Shown: positions 22,985 to 32,990 of the stretch, piece after piece
Layout of the letters: the number at the start of each line of letters is the position of its first letter
How positions within the stretch are numbered: the stretch's first letter is position 1
Origin: Thelonectria olida
Lineage: Eukaryota > Ascomycota > Sordariomycetes > Hypocreales > Nectriaceae
Length of the DNA: 64,000 bases
NCBI GenBank assembly: GCA_020736575.1
Contig: JAGPYM010000023.1
Span: 434,001-498,000 of the forward strand
Reading direction: 5' to 3'
Position numbers and translations under genes: made by a program
Notes under the pieces: generated by a model
What the model was told of the DNA's origin: nothing
Databases searched by the model: none
The model's input: the letters and a program-made list of their open reading frames with translations, nothing else

Positions 22985-23266
22985 TCAAAACGCCTTGCCA
23001 AAATGTACAGACCCACTAAACACAGCCCCAGAGAATTGGTTGCCACTGCCTGAATTGATGTTCTGAGTACCCCCAGGAGCGTTGAATTGGGTGCCGGAGC
23101 CATAATTGGAAAACGAGCTGCCCCACCCCTCGTTTGGCGCGGACAGCTCCATTGTTGACAATTTGTTGATTGCATCGCGCAATCCCCTGACTTGATCTTT
23201 CATTGCTGCTTTGATCGCTCTGTCCTTGGTCAGGTCACATAGGTCATTCATCATCCCCTTACTCAC
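22985..23266 (-). pseudogene. Orphan NLR N-terminal exon with amyloid signalling-like motif
   Basis: The complement frame encodes LRDAINKLSTMELSAP, then SFSNYGSGTQFNAPGGTQN and INSGSGNQFSGAVFSG, ending HFGKAF. The first part matches the end of SesA/SesB-type helical N-domains. The Gly/Asn/Gln-rich second part is the PP/sigma-like motif class, thought to fold as a beta-solenoid amyloid that transmits activation from a NACHT receptor to a cell-death effector. The same architecture is seen in the intact receptor of this window (49305-49415). No NACHT follows, so this is an orphan exon or a stand-alone amyloid-motif gene with its start lost. Confidence 0.55.
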
Positions 23267-23492
23267 CCGTCCAATTTGTGAGTTAGAAAGTATATCTATA
23301 TGTTCGAGGCTGTAAACGTTCCAGGGAAGGCAATGAACCCAGCAAGAAATATCCAGTTATAGAGAGCCGCAATAAAATTATAGGTAGTCTATATCTTGCA
23401 TAATTGGAGAACCATTCTAGTGTATGGGGATAAGGACTTGTTAAGGAGCTGGAGGATTCCCTCGCTAAAACGAAATTTAATCAATAATATTA

Positions 23493-23615
23493 CTGTCACG
23501 GCCTGGTCCACTGTGCAGGGCTTAAAAGAGCTGTTTCGTGCTACAGTAATTGCAACCAATGCGATTATTGACCAATCTTTTGCCCTATGGTACAGCGGTC
23601 TAGCACAACCGTTAC
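23493..23615. repeat. 123-bp transposon end, copy 2 (inverted relative to copy 1)
   Basis: The reverse complement matches 4140-4262 over the whole 123 bp with about three mismatches. The outer end CTGTCACGG abuts TAATATTA; the inner end abuts CAGACTGGACC, which is not transposase sequence. It is thus a solo end or an internally deleted element. Confidence 0.8.
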
Positions 23616-23642
23616 AGACTGGACCACAGAGAGGTATTTTTA

Positions 23643-23703
23643 ACATCCAACCTTCGGCAACCAACCTTCGGAAACCAACTTTCGGAAACCAACTTTCGAC
23701 AAC
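23643..23703. repeat. 14-bp tandem repeat array (CCAACTTTCGG type), copy 1
   Basis: Four to five units of about 14 bp with consensus GGAAACCAACTTTC. A homologous array lies at 60597-60672 with consensus GGCATCCAACTTTC. Both are followed by the inverted GGGGTCTCGGCC element. Confidence 0.75.
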
Positions 23704-23898
23704 TAAATCTAAACTTAAGATGAGATGATTCCAGCAGGGAAGAGCCAGCCAAACAGGACTAATGAAGCAATTATCTTGAGCATCATGGCGATGCCAACGA
23801 CGAGTTTCATCACAATAATGATGCCCGGACCAGCCGAAAGGCGGTGAAACGAATCGGCTTGATATTCATAGGTCTAGCCCGCACTAATCAGTCGACAG

Positions 23899-23997
23899 GG
23901 CTTTTCTCCAGGGGTCTCGGCCCAGTCCCCAGGGTAAGTGGCGTGTGACGAGGCCGAGACCCCCGTAGAAAAGCTATACCATTCCGCATAATGATCT
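23899..23997. repeat. Imperfect palindrome AGCTTTTCT...GGGGTCTCGGCC
   Basis: The left arm (23899-23922, CTTTTCTCCAGGGGTCTCGG) and right arm (23950-23974, CCGAGACCCCCGTAGAAAAG) are complementary apart from two or three positions, with a 28-bp loop. The right arm plus the following TTCCGCATAATGATCTCG recurs at 60788-60837. It is probably an end structure of the same mobile family as the 14-bp array. Confidence 0.65.
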
Positions 23998-24408
23998 CGT
24001 TTTGCGGCGATTAACTGCAGATTTCTCGGAATGGTCACTACAGATTGGAGATGCCTTATGTATGGTTTGACGATGCAGTTGCGGTTGGCGATGAGCGCGG
24101 TTTCTAGGTGTTGCAGCAGCGATTTCTCCGGAAAATACGTGCATTCGTAGCAAGCTACAGCGGTGCAGAAATCCTTGAGATAACAATTGGGCCGATTTTA
24201 GTAACGAATAGGTCTCGATAGAGTGTTCAAATAGCGATGTAAATACATTCAACTTAACCTTTCCGTCTACCGATTAATGTAGCATATTCCATAAAGCTCC
24301 TAAGGCCTCAATTGATATAAGTGCTAAGTGAAATTGACCTAGAGCACCAGCAACATACTAGGACCTCTCCCGACTCTTGACCTTCGGAGAGTAATGGACT
24401 TGTAGACC

Positions 24409-25930
24409 CTAGACCAACCGCCCTAGACATATTCCGCTAGATGTCGCCTGCGATGATGCTGGGCTAAGAATCCCGCTTGCCTGAGAACGATGACACCCTT
24501 TAGTTAGCCGGGCGCCGTATCTCTGAGATGCTCTGCCCTGGCGAGAGCGCTTTGCACTTGCAGCCGCATGACGCATCAGACCGGTGGAGGACTTTGAGAC
24601 CCTACGGCGCTTGCGTGGGCACTGTTCACCCTCATCCGATGTTTCGCTTTCTTGACCCCTTTCTTCGCCTGTCGTGAGAGAGGAATAGTAGTCCTTATCA
24701 CATGGCGAATTCGTATCGTCAAGATCTTCGCTTCCCTGGGAGTCACCATCTGCGTTGCTATTGCTATCATTGTCATAGCGTGTTGATCTATTCGCTGCTT
24801 GACGATGAGAATGGCGGCGCATTATCGGCTCCTGAGATGGATAAGACGCCTCCTGGGTTCCTGATGATAATCCAAATGAAGCCTCATGTGCTTGGGTTTC
24901 TATATCGCTAGACCCCCAACCGGTTGCTGTGTGGTCTTGGCTTTGGGGTGCTTTAGGGGAGAGTTGTGTTTTGGAAGTCGCGTCACGTGCTCTAGAAATG
25001 CTGCTGCAATGTGAAAGAGCTGCGCTTAAAGGCAAATCGCCGCTCTTGTTTGGAACCTTAACCGTCTTAAGGGTTGCGATCGGTAGTTGTGAAGTGAGTG
25101 CCGAGTTTGAAGAATCTGAGGCATTCTGTGATGAAGAGATTGATGTTGCAGTTTGGATAGTGTCGCTAGCGATAGCGCCTGGCTTTGTTGCATCGACTAA
25201 CCTAAAATCTTGTCTTTCAGGTGAGTCTAGGGTCAGGTGGCCGGGACCTCTGTGAGGCGTCTTGGGGAAAGTATCATACGCAAGGCAGGGCGCCGGTGAT
25301 CCATGTGCTGGAATTGAAAGATCAGCGGCATAGTGCGGCGCAGATCTAGGTGACTCTGTGGCCATATTGGCGATGCATGGCCCATTTCCATAGAGCGGAG
25401 TTAGTTCCCCCGAATGGGTACCATTATGGATGTCGAGTTTCGTAACTGGGCTCTCTTGGTCGGCTGTTAGATTCTATCTTTTTCTGGAGGGCAATCGGTT
25501 TCTGGACTTACCCGTACGGCTTATGCGGCGCCGTTGCGACTGAGTTATAGATATAATAAGTTTGTGAGCCGGTGGAAGCGATGAATCAGAATCATCTGAG
25601 TCTTTGCCGTCGTCTCCGGAGTCTTCTGCATTGGAGTCGATGTCAGAGGGGATCAAGGTTGGTTTGCGAGAGGCTCCTCCTGCAGAAGTTGGTGTGTGGG
25701 TGCTATCCGTTGCGCTGTCATCAGAGCGGATTGCCTGGTTAATAATGGCCTGAATCGACGGAAGCTCTGCGTAGTGGTCGGCATTGGTCAAATCCCCCTC
25801 GCCTATAATAACCGGCGAGGAATTCTCTGCGTTACATGCGATAGACTGAGCAAAGAAGGCATCGGAAAGACTAGGTCGTGGCTCACGATTTGGCTGGGAA
25901 GGATCCCATTGCTCGATATTCCGGGGATGG
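24409..25930 (-). CDS. Ser/Asp-rich nuclear-type protein, uncharacterised
   Basis: Two exons on the complement join in frame: the upstream exon ends at 25512, the intron is 25511-25464 (GTAAGT...AACAG), and exon 2 runs 25463-24409. Upstream of the first Met-like codon (TTG 25791) the frame stays open to about 25930 with plausible sequence (NHPRNIEQWDPSQPNREP), so the true start is not found. The product, about 470 aa, is low complexity: acidic Ser/Asp tracts and a basic cluster, QCPRKRRRVSKSS, that looks like a nuclear localisation signal. It recalls a family of transposon-associated fungal proteins with a C-terminal SANT/Myb or zinc-finger domain, but that domain is not visible here. It may be 3'-truncated. 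Confidence 0.45.
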
Positions 25931-27182
25931 TTTATAATGGAGAGCGTAAAGGAAATGCAAGGTAAAGAGCTGGTTAGGAATAAGAAAAATGAATTGAGCT
26001 GCTGTAGGATTAAGAACGATCTAGGAGCGGAATCTCCAGCTTATATGCCATCGCTCTCCATTCCACCCACAAGAGCAGAGATAACGTCCCTCGTCAAGGA
26101 GCGAGAGCGCCTTGATCGTCGAGCCAACAGGACTGTGTAGCGACCCTCCATGACAAGGGCTCGATACGGACCTCGGTGATGTGGCTCTGTTGGCTATGCG
26201 CTTAGGCTTGGTTTATCTGACGAGCCCCCTTTTTGCTTACTAGCCTATGAGTTGATGGTTGAACTGCCTCTTCAGGCAAGGCAGGTCGTTTGACCGGAGT
26301 AGAGATGAATGATCTGGCAGGATCACATCCTTCTCCTTCTCCTCATCCTGCGACATCGCTTGTCAGACTTTGATCAGCTGGCTGCCTCTCGTCGTCTCTA
26401 TTGGATGGCATCGCCTGGAAATGATTCTATCCGGGTGCTCGAGCATCCGTAATCGAAGACGAACGCGTCATCCCTGAGCGTCCCTGGTATTCCGTCGGTA
26501 AGAACGGCACTATCATAGCCCCTCGCTGTTGCGGTTGAGCCATAACTTGTCGTGCTGTAGAATCCTCTCCATCCGCCAGCACGCCTCCATATTCCATTCG
26601 GGCAATTCAGCCAGGCCTTAATCCGTCTCATGATCGCAGGCAAGGCAGACTCGACAAAGTCCAGGGACAGTCGAGTCTATCGCTTGCAGTAGAGGCTATC
26701 AAGTGTGCTGCAGAAGTCCAATGGCTTGCATGAGTTGACGAGAACGCACTGCCCGCTTGGTAGTGATCGGTCATCCTCCGAGTCCATGACACACACCCGT
26801 CGCCTTGTCGTAGCCTTGACGCTATCATCTCAACACATACACCTTCCGTCTCGATAAATAGAGGGGAGGCAGCAGACGACCAACAACCGCATGGCTCCCC
26901 GCTGGATACGAGGAAGCCAGAATGTAACCGGCACGGGTGCGCCCTGCATGAATTGTTGTGGACCAAGGCTCACTCAACGCAAAACCGGCGTACTAAGGCC
27001 GGTTGCTGCCACTAGCATTCGTTGGTCTGACTCCTCTGCAAGCCGCATCACTCCTCAAGCCTGGAGCGCCCCTCTCATCTCCTTCCCCTCATGGTGTTGA
27101 AGCGTCAATCTCTGGGATCTTGGACGATCACTCGTCGCTCGGTCCAAGAGGAAACCCATCACTACCTTGTCGGTCAGATTAA
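25931..27182. other. Gene-free stretch
   Basis: Only short, mutually antisense frames. No motif recognised. Confidence 0.4.
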
Positions 27183-28835
27183 CTAGCTGAGACCTCGCCA
27201 GACCATCTCCGCTCGGCCATTCCGACCATCAGTCAGGGGAAGCAGATACACGGCTGGTAGATGAGAACGGCCAACGCATGAAGCTGAGAGCAAATGAGGC
27301 CATCCGGGCGCCGCTCCATACACAGCAATGCGACTGTTATTTTCCCCACCCTCATAGTCAAAGTAAGAGCGCACAGGGGCATTGAATAAAGGAAACTGAG
27401 TAGGCCCAGACGGTTGAGGAAGCTGAGGAAATAAAGAAAGTTGAAGAGGCTTAGGTTTGGCTCCCATTCGAAGATTGGGTGCTGACTTCTTAGTTAACAT
27501 AGGGCGACGTTCCTAGTCAGGCACAAAAAGGTGGCTGGTGGATCGACTCGTCTTGAAGCCAATATGGACTGGTATTTGATAATGTGAAGTTTTGGGGCTG
27601 CTCTCGGGAGTTACTATTGGATTTCCAAAGGAATTAGTCCTAGTACCAGACTCGAGAGATGCTCTTGTCGGTCCATGACCATGAATGGTGAGCGCAAGGG
27701 CGGGCTCTTGAGATGCTGTAGTAGGTCGACAGGCAAGAGTATCGGCGTACGGGAAGTCTTTAAGGGTGCTTTAGGTCGAAGGTCCTTTGGTAAGGATAGC
27801 TGAGAGGGTATGGGAGTATTCTCGTCCCCGTTATACCCTACTGGCGTTAAGAAACGAGCCGATCCTCGAGGGCTTGTAGCCAAAGGCTGGGCAACCTTGG
27901 ATCCGATATGCATAATGACATTATCGGGGGAAGAGATAAATTACCGACTTTGGGAGTCTGTAATGGAGTTCTGAATAGGAGAGTTCCTGGCAAACCGTCC
28001 GAGGGGTTCATATATAGATTCCTCAATAAGCTCCTCATTCTTCTTAGACGGCTTGTCAGAACTTAGCGATATGTTGAGGAGCATGCGTAGCAGCGGTGGC
28101 ATAGGGGCAAGGTGGTCGCTGGGGAGAGTGCGTCTCCCGAGGGAACCGCGATGAAGTTGCGAGGGAGGTAGTCCTCGGAGGCACAGCGATGGGCTTTGGG
28201 AAGGCCGAGTGGGCCGCCCCGGCCTTTCGGGCCTGGGCTTGAGTGTTCTGGAGGTTCCGCGCGGGGACCCGAGGATCATCAACTACTCGGGGCACCCGTT
28301 GCGGTGCTCGTTGGGGTCGAACTTGTGTAGGGATTTTAGGCAGCGGTTTGCTTGGTGGTGGTGGTGGTGGTTCTAGTGATTGAATCTCAGAAGGGGATAG
28401 AAAGGCTGGGTATTGCTTTTTCCGGAGGAGGGCCTTAATGTCTTTATTGCTTTCTCCGGGGCTAGGCCTTAAGAAAGTATCCAAGATCTCATCGTGGGCT
28501 TGGTGGTGTTGGTAATAGTCCTCATGAGAAGATTCTGATTCGGTTCGGCCGTAATGGAATTCAGTTGAACAGCAACTTGATCCACCTGATGCCTCACCCT
28601 TGGGTTCGGAATGTTGACCGGGGCTGCTCTGTGAGCCCCTCTCGCCACGTGGGTGCGTATTATTGCCCTTGAACAAGTACTTGCGGACCAGCTTTAGATT
28701 GAATAACCGGCTTGACTGCTTGGTGCGGCTACCCATGTTGGGAGGGCGATGAAGAGAGTCTAGGTACAGATTGAGACAAGGTGGCAGCTGACATCCATGT
28801 GAGCGGTGGTTTGGTTTGAAGGGATCAGCTTGCAT
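27183..28835 (-). CDS. Pro-rich uncharacterised protein, multi-exon or decayed
   Basis: A start is likely at the Met of MGSRTKQSSRLFNLK near 28734 on the complement, or at 28835. The first segment has SPSEIQSLEPPPPPPSKPLP and many Arg/Pro. It loses frame near 28056; the sequence ESIYEPLGRFARNSPIQNS continues in another frame to 27950. An intron with GTAATT...ATCCAAG leads to VAQPLATSPRGSARF (27900-27614). A further frame with KPLQLSLFPQLPQPSG lies at 27500-27300. The phase break near 28056 means either a missed intron or a frameshift. No domain is recognised; Pro-rich segments of this type can be SH3/WW ligands. Confidence in the structure is low. Confidence 0.35.
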
Positions 28836-28979
28836 TCAGGAATCGAGGGCGGTATTATATACTGCCCCTCGAGTGCCGGATAGAGACAGGGCTCACTGAG
28901 TGCTTCTGTTACACAGCTAGTCTGGGATGGTACACACACACGGCATTGATGTATGTGTGGCTTGTTCAGGTTGATCAAG

Positions 28980-30777
28980 AGAACCCCTTAAGTGGGAGAG
29001 TCACATGGAGAGCGGCATTCCTATTTGGACAGCTTGCATTCGCTACCATCGCTCCTGCTAAAAAACGCAGCTATGGTCGAATATTTGGTTGCCTCAGACT
29101 CTCGGTCCAGGAATAAGGGGTGCACTTGTTAGTTGAGTGATGCACACCTCGCAGATCAGTACACAGATTTGCGGAGCAGGTTGTCCGAGCACAAGCATGA
29201 TGCACCTGTTACACAAGCGGCCTTTGCAAGGGTTGTGAAACGAAGAGGTCAAGAAACCACGGCCTAAAGCGCACCCAGAAGCGGGTGGAGGGGGGAGGAG
29301 GGAGGGAGGGGAAGGGGTTAGGGAAAGCAAGCACGCGGCACAGAAACAGGCGAGGCGCATCCAAGCAAAGTAAGAGAGACGGGAAGCACACCGCATGTTT
29401 GACTATTGATCCAGCCTCGTTGGCTCGCCGGACAGGAAATACGCTTCAACCGAGATGGCATGTCCCGAGTACTTCAGTTAACCTTAGCGAGACGAATCCC
29501 TACTGACCAGCTGTTATTGGGTGTCATTCGGCTGTCCGGAGCGCTAGCGGCCAGATTGTGCCTGTCAAACCCTAGCTAGCATAACGAGGATCTCCCAGGT
29601 GCGCATCAAAAGTGTACCAATCGATCGGCTCTGTAGCCTGGAGTTTGGACGGGGCACAGGCCAGTGGTGAATCCCGTACAGCGGAGGCAGCCAATAGAAA
29701 GTGCAACAAGTCCAAAAACGGTGCGAGATGCGGCTCTTGAATCAGATGTTTTAAGCACGGTCCGCTGCATCCCTGGGACCAATTCGGAGACGGGATGACA
29801 GTAATTACTACACTATGACGCTCAGGGTCCACATGGCAACTTTTTGATAAGGCCATGGGCGACCAGGGTGTGATGAAACGGGTGAGTTGGTTGGCCTAGT
29901 TCGTCATCCTGTCCGTAGATCAGGCGCGGTATTCTAGGCCCGGTTCTTTAGGGTCCGTGCTTTCCCCAGGGTGGAGGGATAGCCCAAGGTTCGCTGTGTA
30001 TTCCGGCAAAGGGCAAGGCCACTGCTCAAAGTTGCAAGGTGGAACTGGCAGTTGCCCCTTAGCTCATGCGCCATCCATGTTGAGCTCAGTTCCCCCTTCA
30101 TTTAGCGTCCAACCGGGAGCCCTGGTTTATCACTTGTCACAATTGACAGTCTGCCCAGCCTTCTCCCCCCTCTCTTGCTCTTTCTGGACCTTTGCATGTG
30201 TGTGTCCGTGTGCAAGTCCGTCTCTCGACCTACCCACACTTAGCTTTCCTCCGCGCCAAAGTCGTCCGTAAAGTGCCGGTAGAGATCAGGACATCTGAGG
30301 GGTCCTAGCGATTGGTTAGAGAGTGGAGGGGTTAATAAGAAGACTGAGTGTTTGATCACAATAGTGATGGCGAGTGAACTTGCGACTCGTGGGCGTACCT
30401 TGAATGACAACAATTTGTATCCGCAAGCCACCAAACATAACCCACCATGGAGTGATATTAATATTTACAGGTTACTCATTGGACTCCTTGAATTGCATAA
30501 ATATGACATGATCCTATGGGCAAATGTATGCAGGACCGTTGCGGAAGTGTGGTGCATGGGAAGTGACTACTCTCATCAGACTGCCCCCATGCTCAATAGG
30601 ACTTCTCGATAAGTTAATGGCTTCGATTACCACAGCTGAGGCAGAAGCCGAAAGTGTTAGAAGTGGAAATGGAAAATGAACCCATGCTTTTTCCGTCCCG
30701 ATGACACGTCCCATCCCACCCAGTCCGTTGCCCATCAACGAACAATCCTGCCAAGCTAGTACTCAGCGATTAATCTA
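28980..30777. other. Gene-free stretch
   Basis: Short frames without motif. Contains a purine-rich GGGAGGAGGGAGGGAGGGG tract near 29291-29313. Nothing else supported. Confidence 0.45.
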
Positions 30778-32166
30778 TTAGGGATCCTCATAGGTGACGT
30801 TCCACGCCACCTCCTTTTTGATGATCATATCTTGACTGCCAGTCCTTGAGTCTCCTGCTTCTTCTGATAGATCCTCCAGGTTATTGCTGCCGTGGTAATG
30901 TGCCGCCGTGGTTTGATTCGAGACCTGGTCCAGCCTCCAGTTGTGCGGTCCACCACGGGGCTCGCTTTCAGAGTGATTATGGACCGAAACGGACGTCGAT
31001 GCTACTGCAGTTGCCGCTGCTGCAGATGAGGTGGCTTTGGGACGATGGTTCTGAAGTGACTGAAGGGCGTACACAGTACTTGATCCGTACGTGGTGAGGT
31101 TGGAGGCGAGTGGAAAGCCCATGCCTATGGAGAATGATTTCAAGAAGTTCCTCAGATTTGGCACAGTGGCAGAAACGAGGGACCAAGCAATCATGGCCTG
31201 TTGAACGAGCAGACTGTTTGTGACGGCAAATTGAGGCTCAGCGGAGCCTGGGTATTTGCCGAAATACGCCAGATGAATGGCTGAGAGGGCGATGAGCGGT
31301 ATGCGGAATGAGAAGGCCATGACAACCTGACACTTGCGGGTGGATGACATATTGACGGTCCAGGACAGTTGCACAACGAGGAGCCAGGTAAGGAACTCGG
31401 TGAAGATGTCAATCGCCGTGATCACGGCCCAACGTGTATCCTATAATGAATTCTCTGGTTAGGCATCTGATGATGAGGCTCCAAGAGTTAGACGCGTTTC
31501 CTCCGCACCTGGTTGGGACATTGCGTGACATTAGTCAGAGCCAATAATGCATCGGCGCGGCAGTTGACTAGGAATACCACGCAGGAGCCGACACCCCATG
31601 CCGCACTGAGCACAATCAGTCCGATGCAGAATGGTTTACTCTTTCCTGGCCTGGAGCCAATGATGCGTAGGATGAGGGCGAGGACAGAGCATTTGGCGAG
31701 GCTCAGGGCCAGAAGGCAGAGAATAACGGCTGCGAGAGTGGACTGGCAGTAGACTTGTTAGCTGATGAAAGTAGTGGCCGTGCTCGGAGGCTTACTTTTG
31801 AAGATGTCGCCCATTGTTCCGTTGGCATAATAGAGTTAAACTTGCCCAGGCCATTATTCAAGCCAACAAACACAGCGATCGATTGAGCTAAATGTAGGAC
31901 CTAGGTAATCATTACTTCATCAATTTTGATACCGAATGCCATCCAGGTGAGATCAGCTTTCTTACCATTGCTAAAGCAATCAGAATGTCATCGAAACCGA
32001 ACATCTGGTACTTGATGTACGCCCTTGCCATAGCCACAAGCGAGCTGTAGATCAGCGACAAGATTGTTACGATCCACAATTGTCCGGCATGGTCGTTGAA
32101 CGCAACAGGCGAGAACCGAGGCAAACCATCATTCGAGGTTTCTGGATCCATGGGTATGGGAGACAT
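30778..32166 (-). CDS. PTH11-like/rhodopsin-domain integral membrane protein
   Basis: The predicted exons are 32166-31966, 31900-31796, 31742-31509 and 31440-30778 (complement). They total 1,203 nt and give 400 aa, all in phase with GT-AG ends; GCTAAC precedes the third exon. An in-frame ATG at 32208 would add 14 residues. Seven hydrophobic segments are visible, for example LWIVTILSLIYSSLVAMA, STLAAVILCLLALSLAKC and CIGLIVLSAAWGVGSCVV. KYQMFGFDDILIALA and LNNGLGK are the family's first-loop signatures. The tail is Ser/Thr-rich and cytosolic. These fungal proteins form a large family of putative G-protein-coupled receptors for surface or chemical cues; ligands are mostly unknown. There is no CFEM domain. 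The gene looks intact. Confidence 0.85.
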
Positions 32167-32460
32167 GTAAGTCCGGCTCGAGAGAGGCGAGTGTTGACAG
32201 CATTGCACGACTGAAAAAAAAACGCGGAACAGACGTTCTCAAGAGGCAAGAATAACTATTAATCGCTCTGTTGCACATTTGCGGCGTAGCTCATCTACGA
32301 CATCAGCTTGACGTAGTGAAACGTCCGACGCCCATGGACGGGCGTGTGTTCAGTCAGGCTTCAAGATGACGCCACGGCATATCTGGCCTCCAGTATCATG
32401 TTGCACAAGAGCCTGGGCGGTAAGATGTTGCGGAACGAAAGGTTTTTGCCCCTTACCAAG

Positions 32461-32990
32461 TGCAGATCATATTCTGCATAGGCGACCTTGGGGAGGTGAT
32501 CACGTCACCAACCGGCTATCCTTTCATGCAGGTCTTCTACAACTCGACGCAGTCAGCGAACAGTGCTACCGCGATGGCGGTGTTCATCGTTGCCATGACG
32601 ATGTTCTCCAATCTGACCATGGTGGCCACGTCGTCGCGCCAGCTATTTGCATTCGCACGAGACCATGCTGTTCCCTTCGGCCCTTGGTTCTCCAAGGTAC
32701 CAGCAGGATGGGATGTGCCCATCAATGCCATTCTAACGACTTTCCTTATCTCAAGCCTTTTTTCCCTCATTAACATCGGCTCCGCTGTTGCACTGAACTC
32801 GATCACTTCTTTAGCAACAACATCACTTCTCTCCAGCTACATCGTGTCCCATGGGCTGCATGATCTGGCGGCGATGGACGAAGACCCCGCTTCTGCGCTC
32901 TAAGTTCAGCCTAGGTCAGTGGGGTCTCGCTATAAATATCGCCTCGGTGCAGGGTCGAGGTGGAGCTCACGAAAGCTACGTTAGTTGACT
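32461..32990 (+). pseudogene. Amino-acid/GABA permease (APC family) fragment with frameshift
   Basis: The frame encodes FCIGDLGEVITSPTGYPF, ATSSRQLFAFARDHAVPF, VPINAILTTFLISSLFSL and SYIVS. This is the conserved middle of fungal amino-acid permeases. At about 32849 one extra C (TCCCATGG) shifts the frame; after it the original sequence resumes in the next frame as CMIWRRWTKTPLLRSKFSL and ends about 32990. The first five or so and the last few membrane segments are missing. It cannot make a working carrier. Confidence 0.75.
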
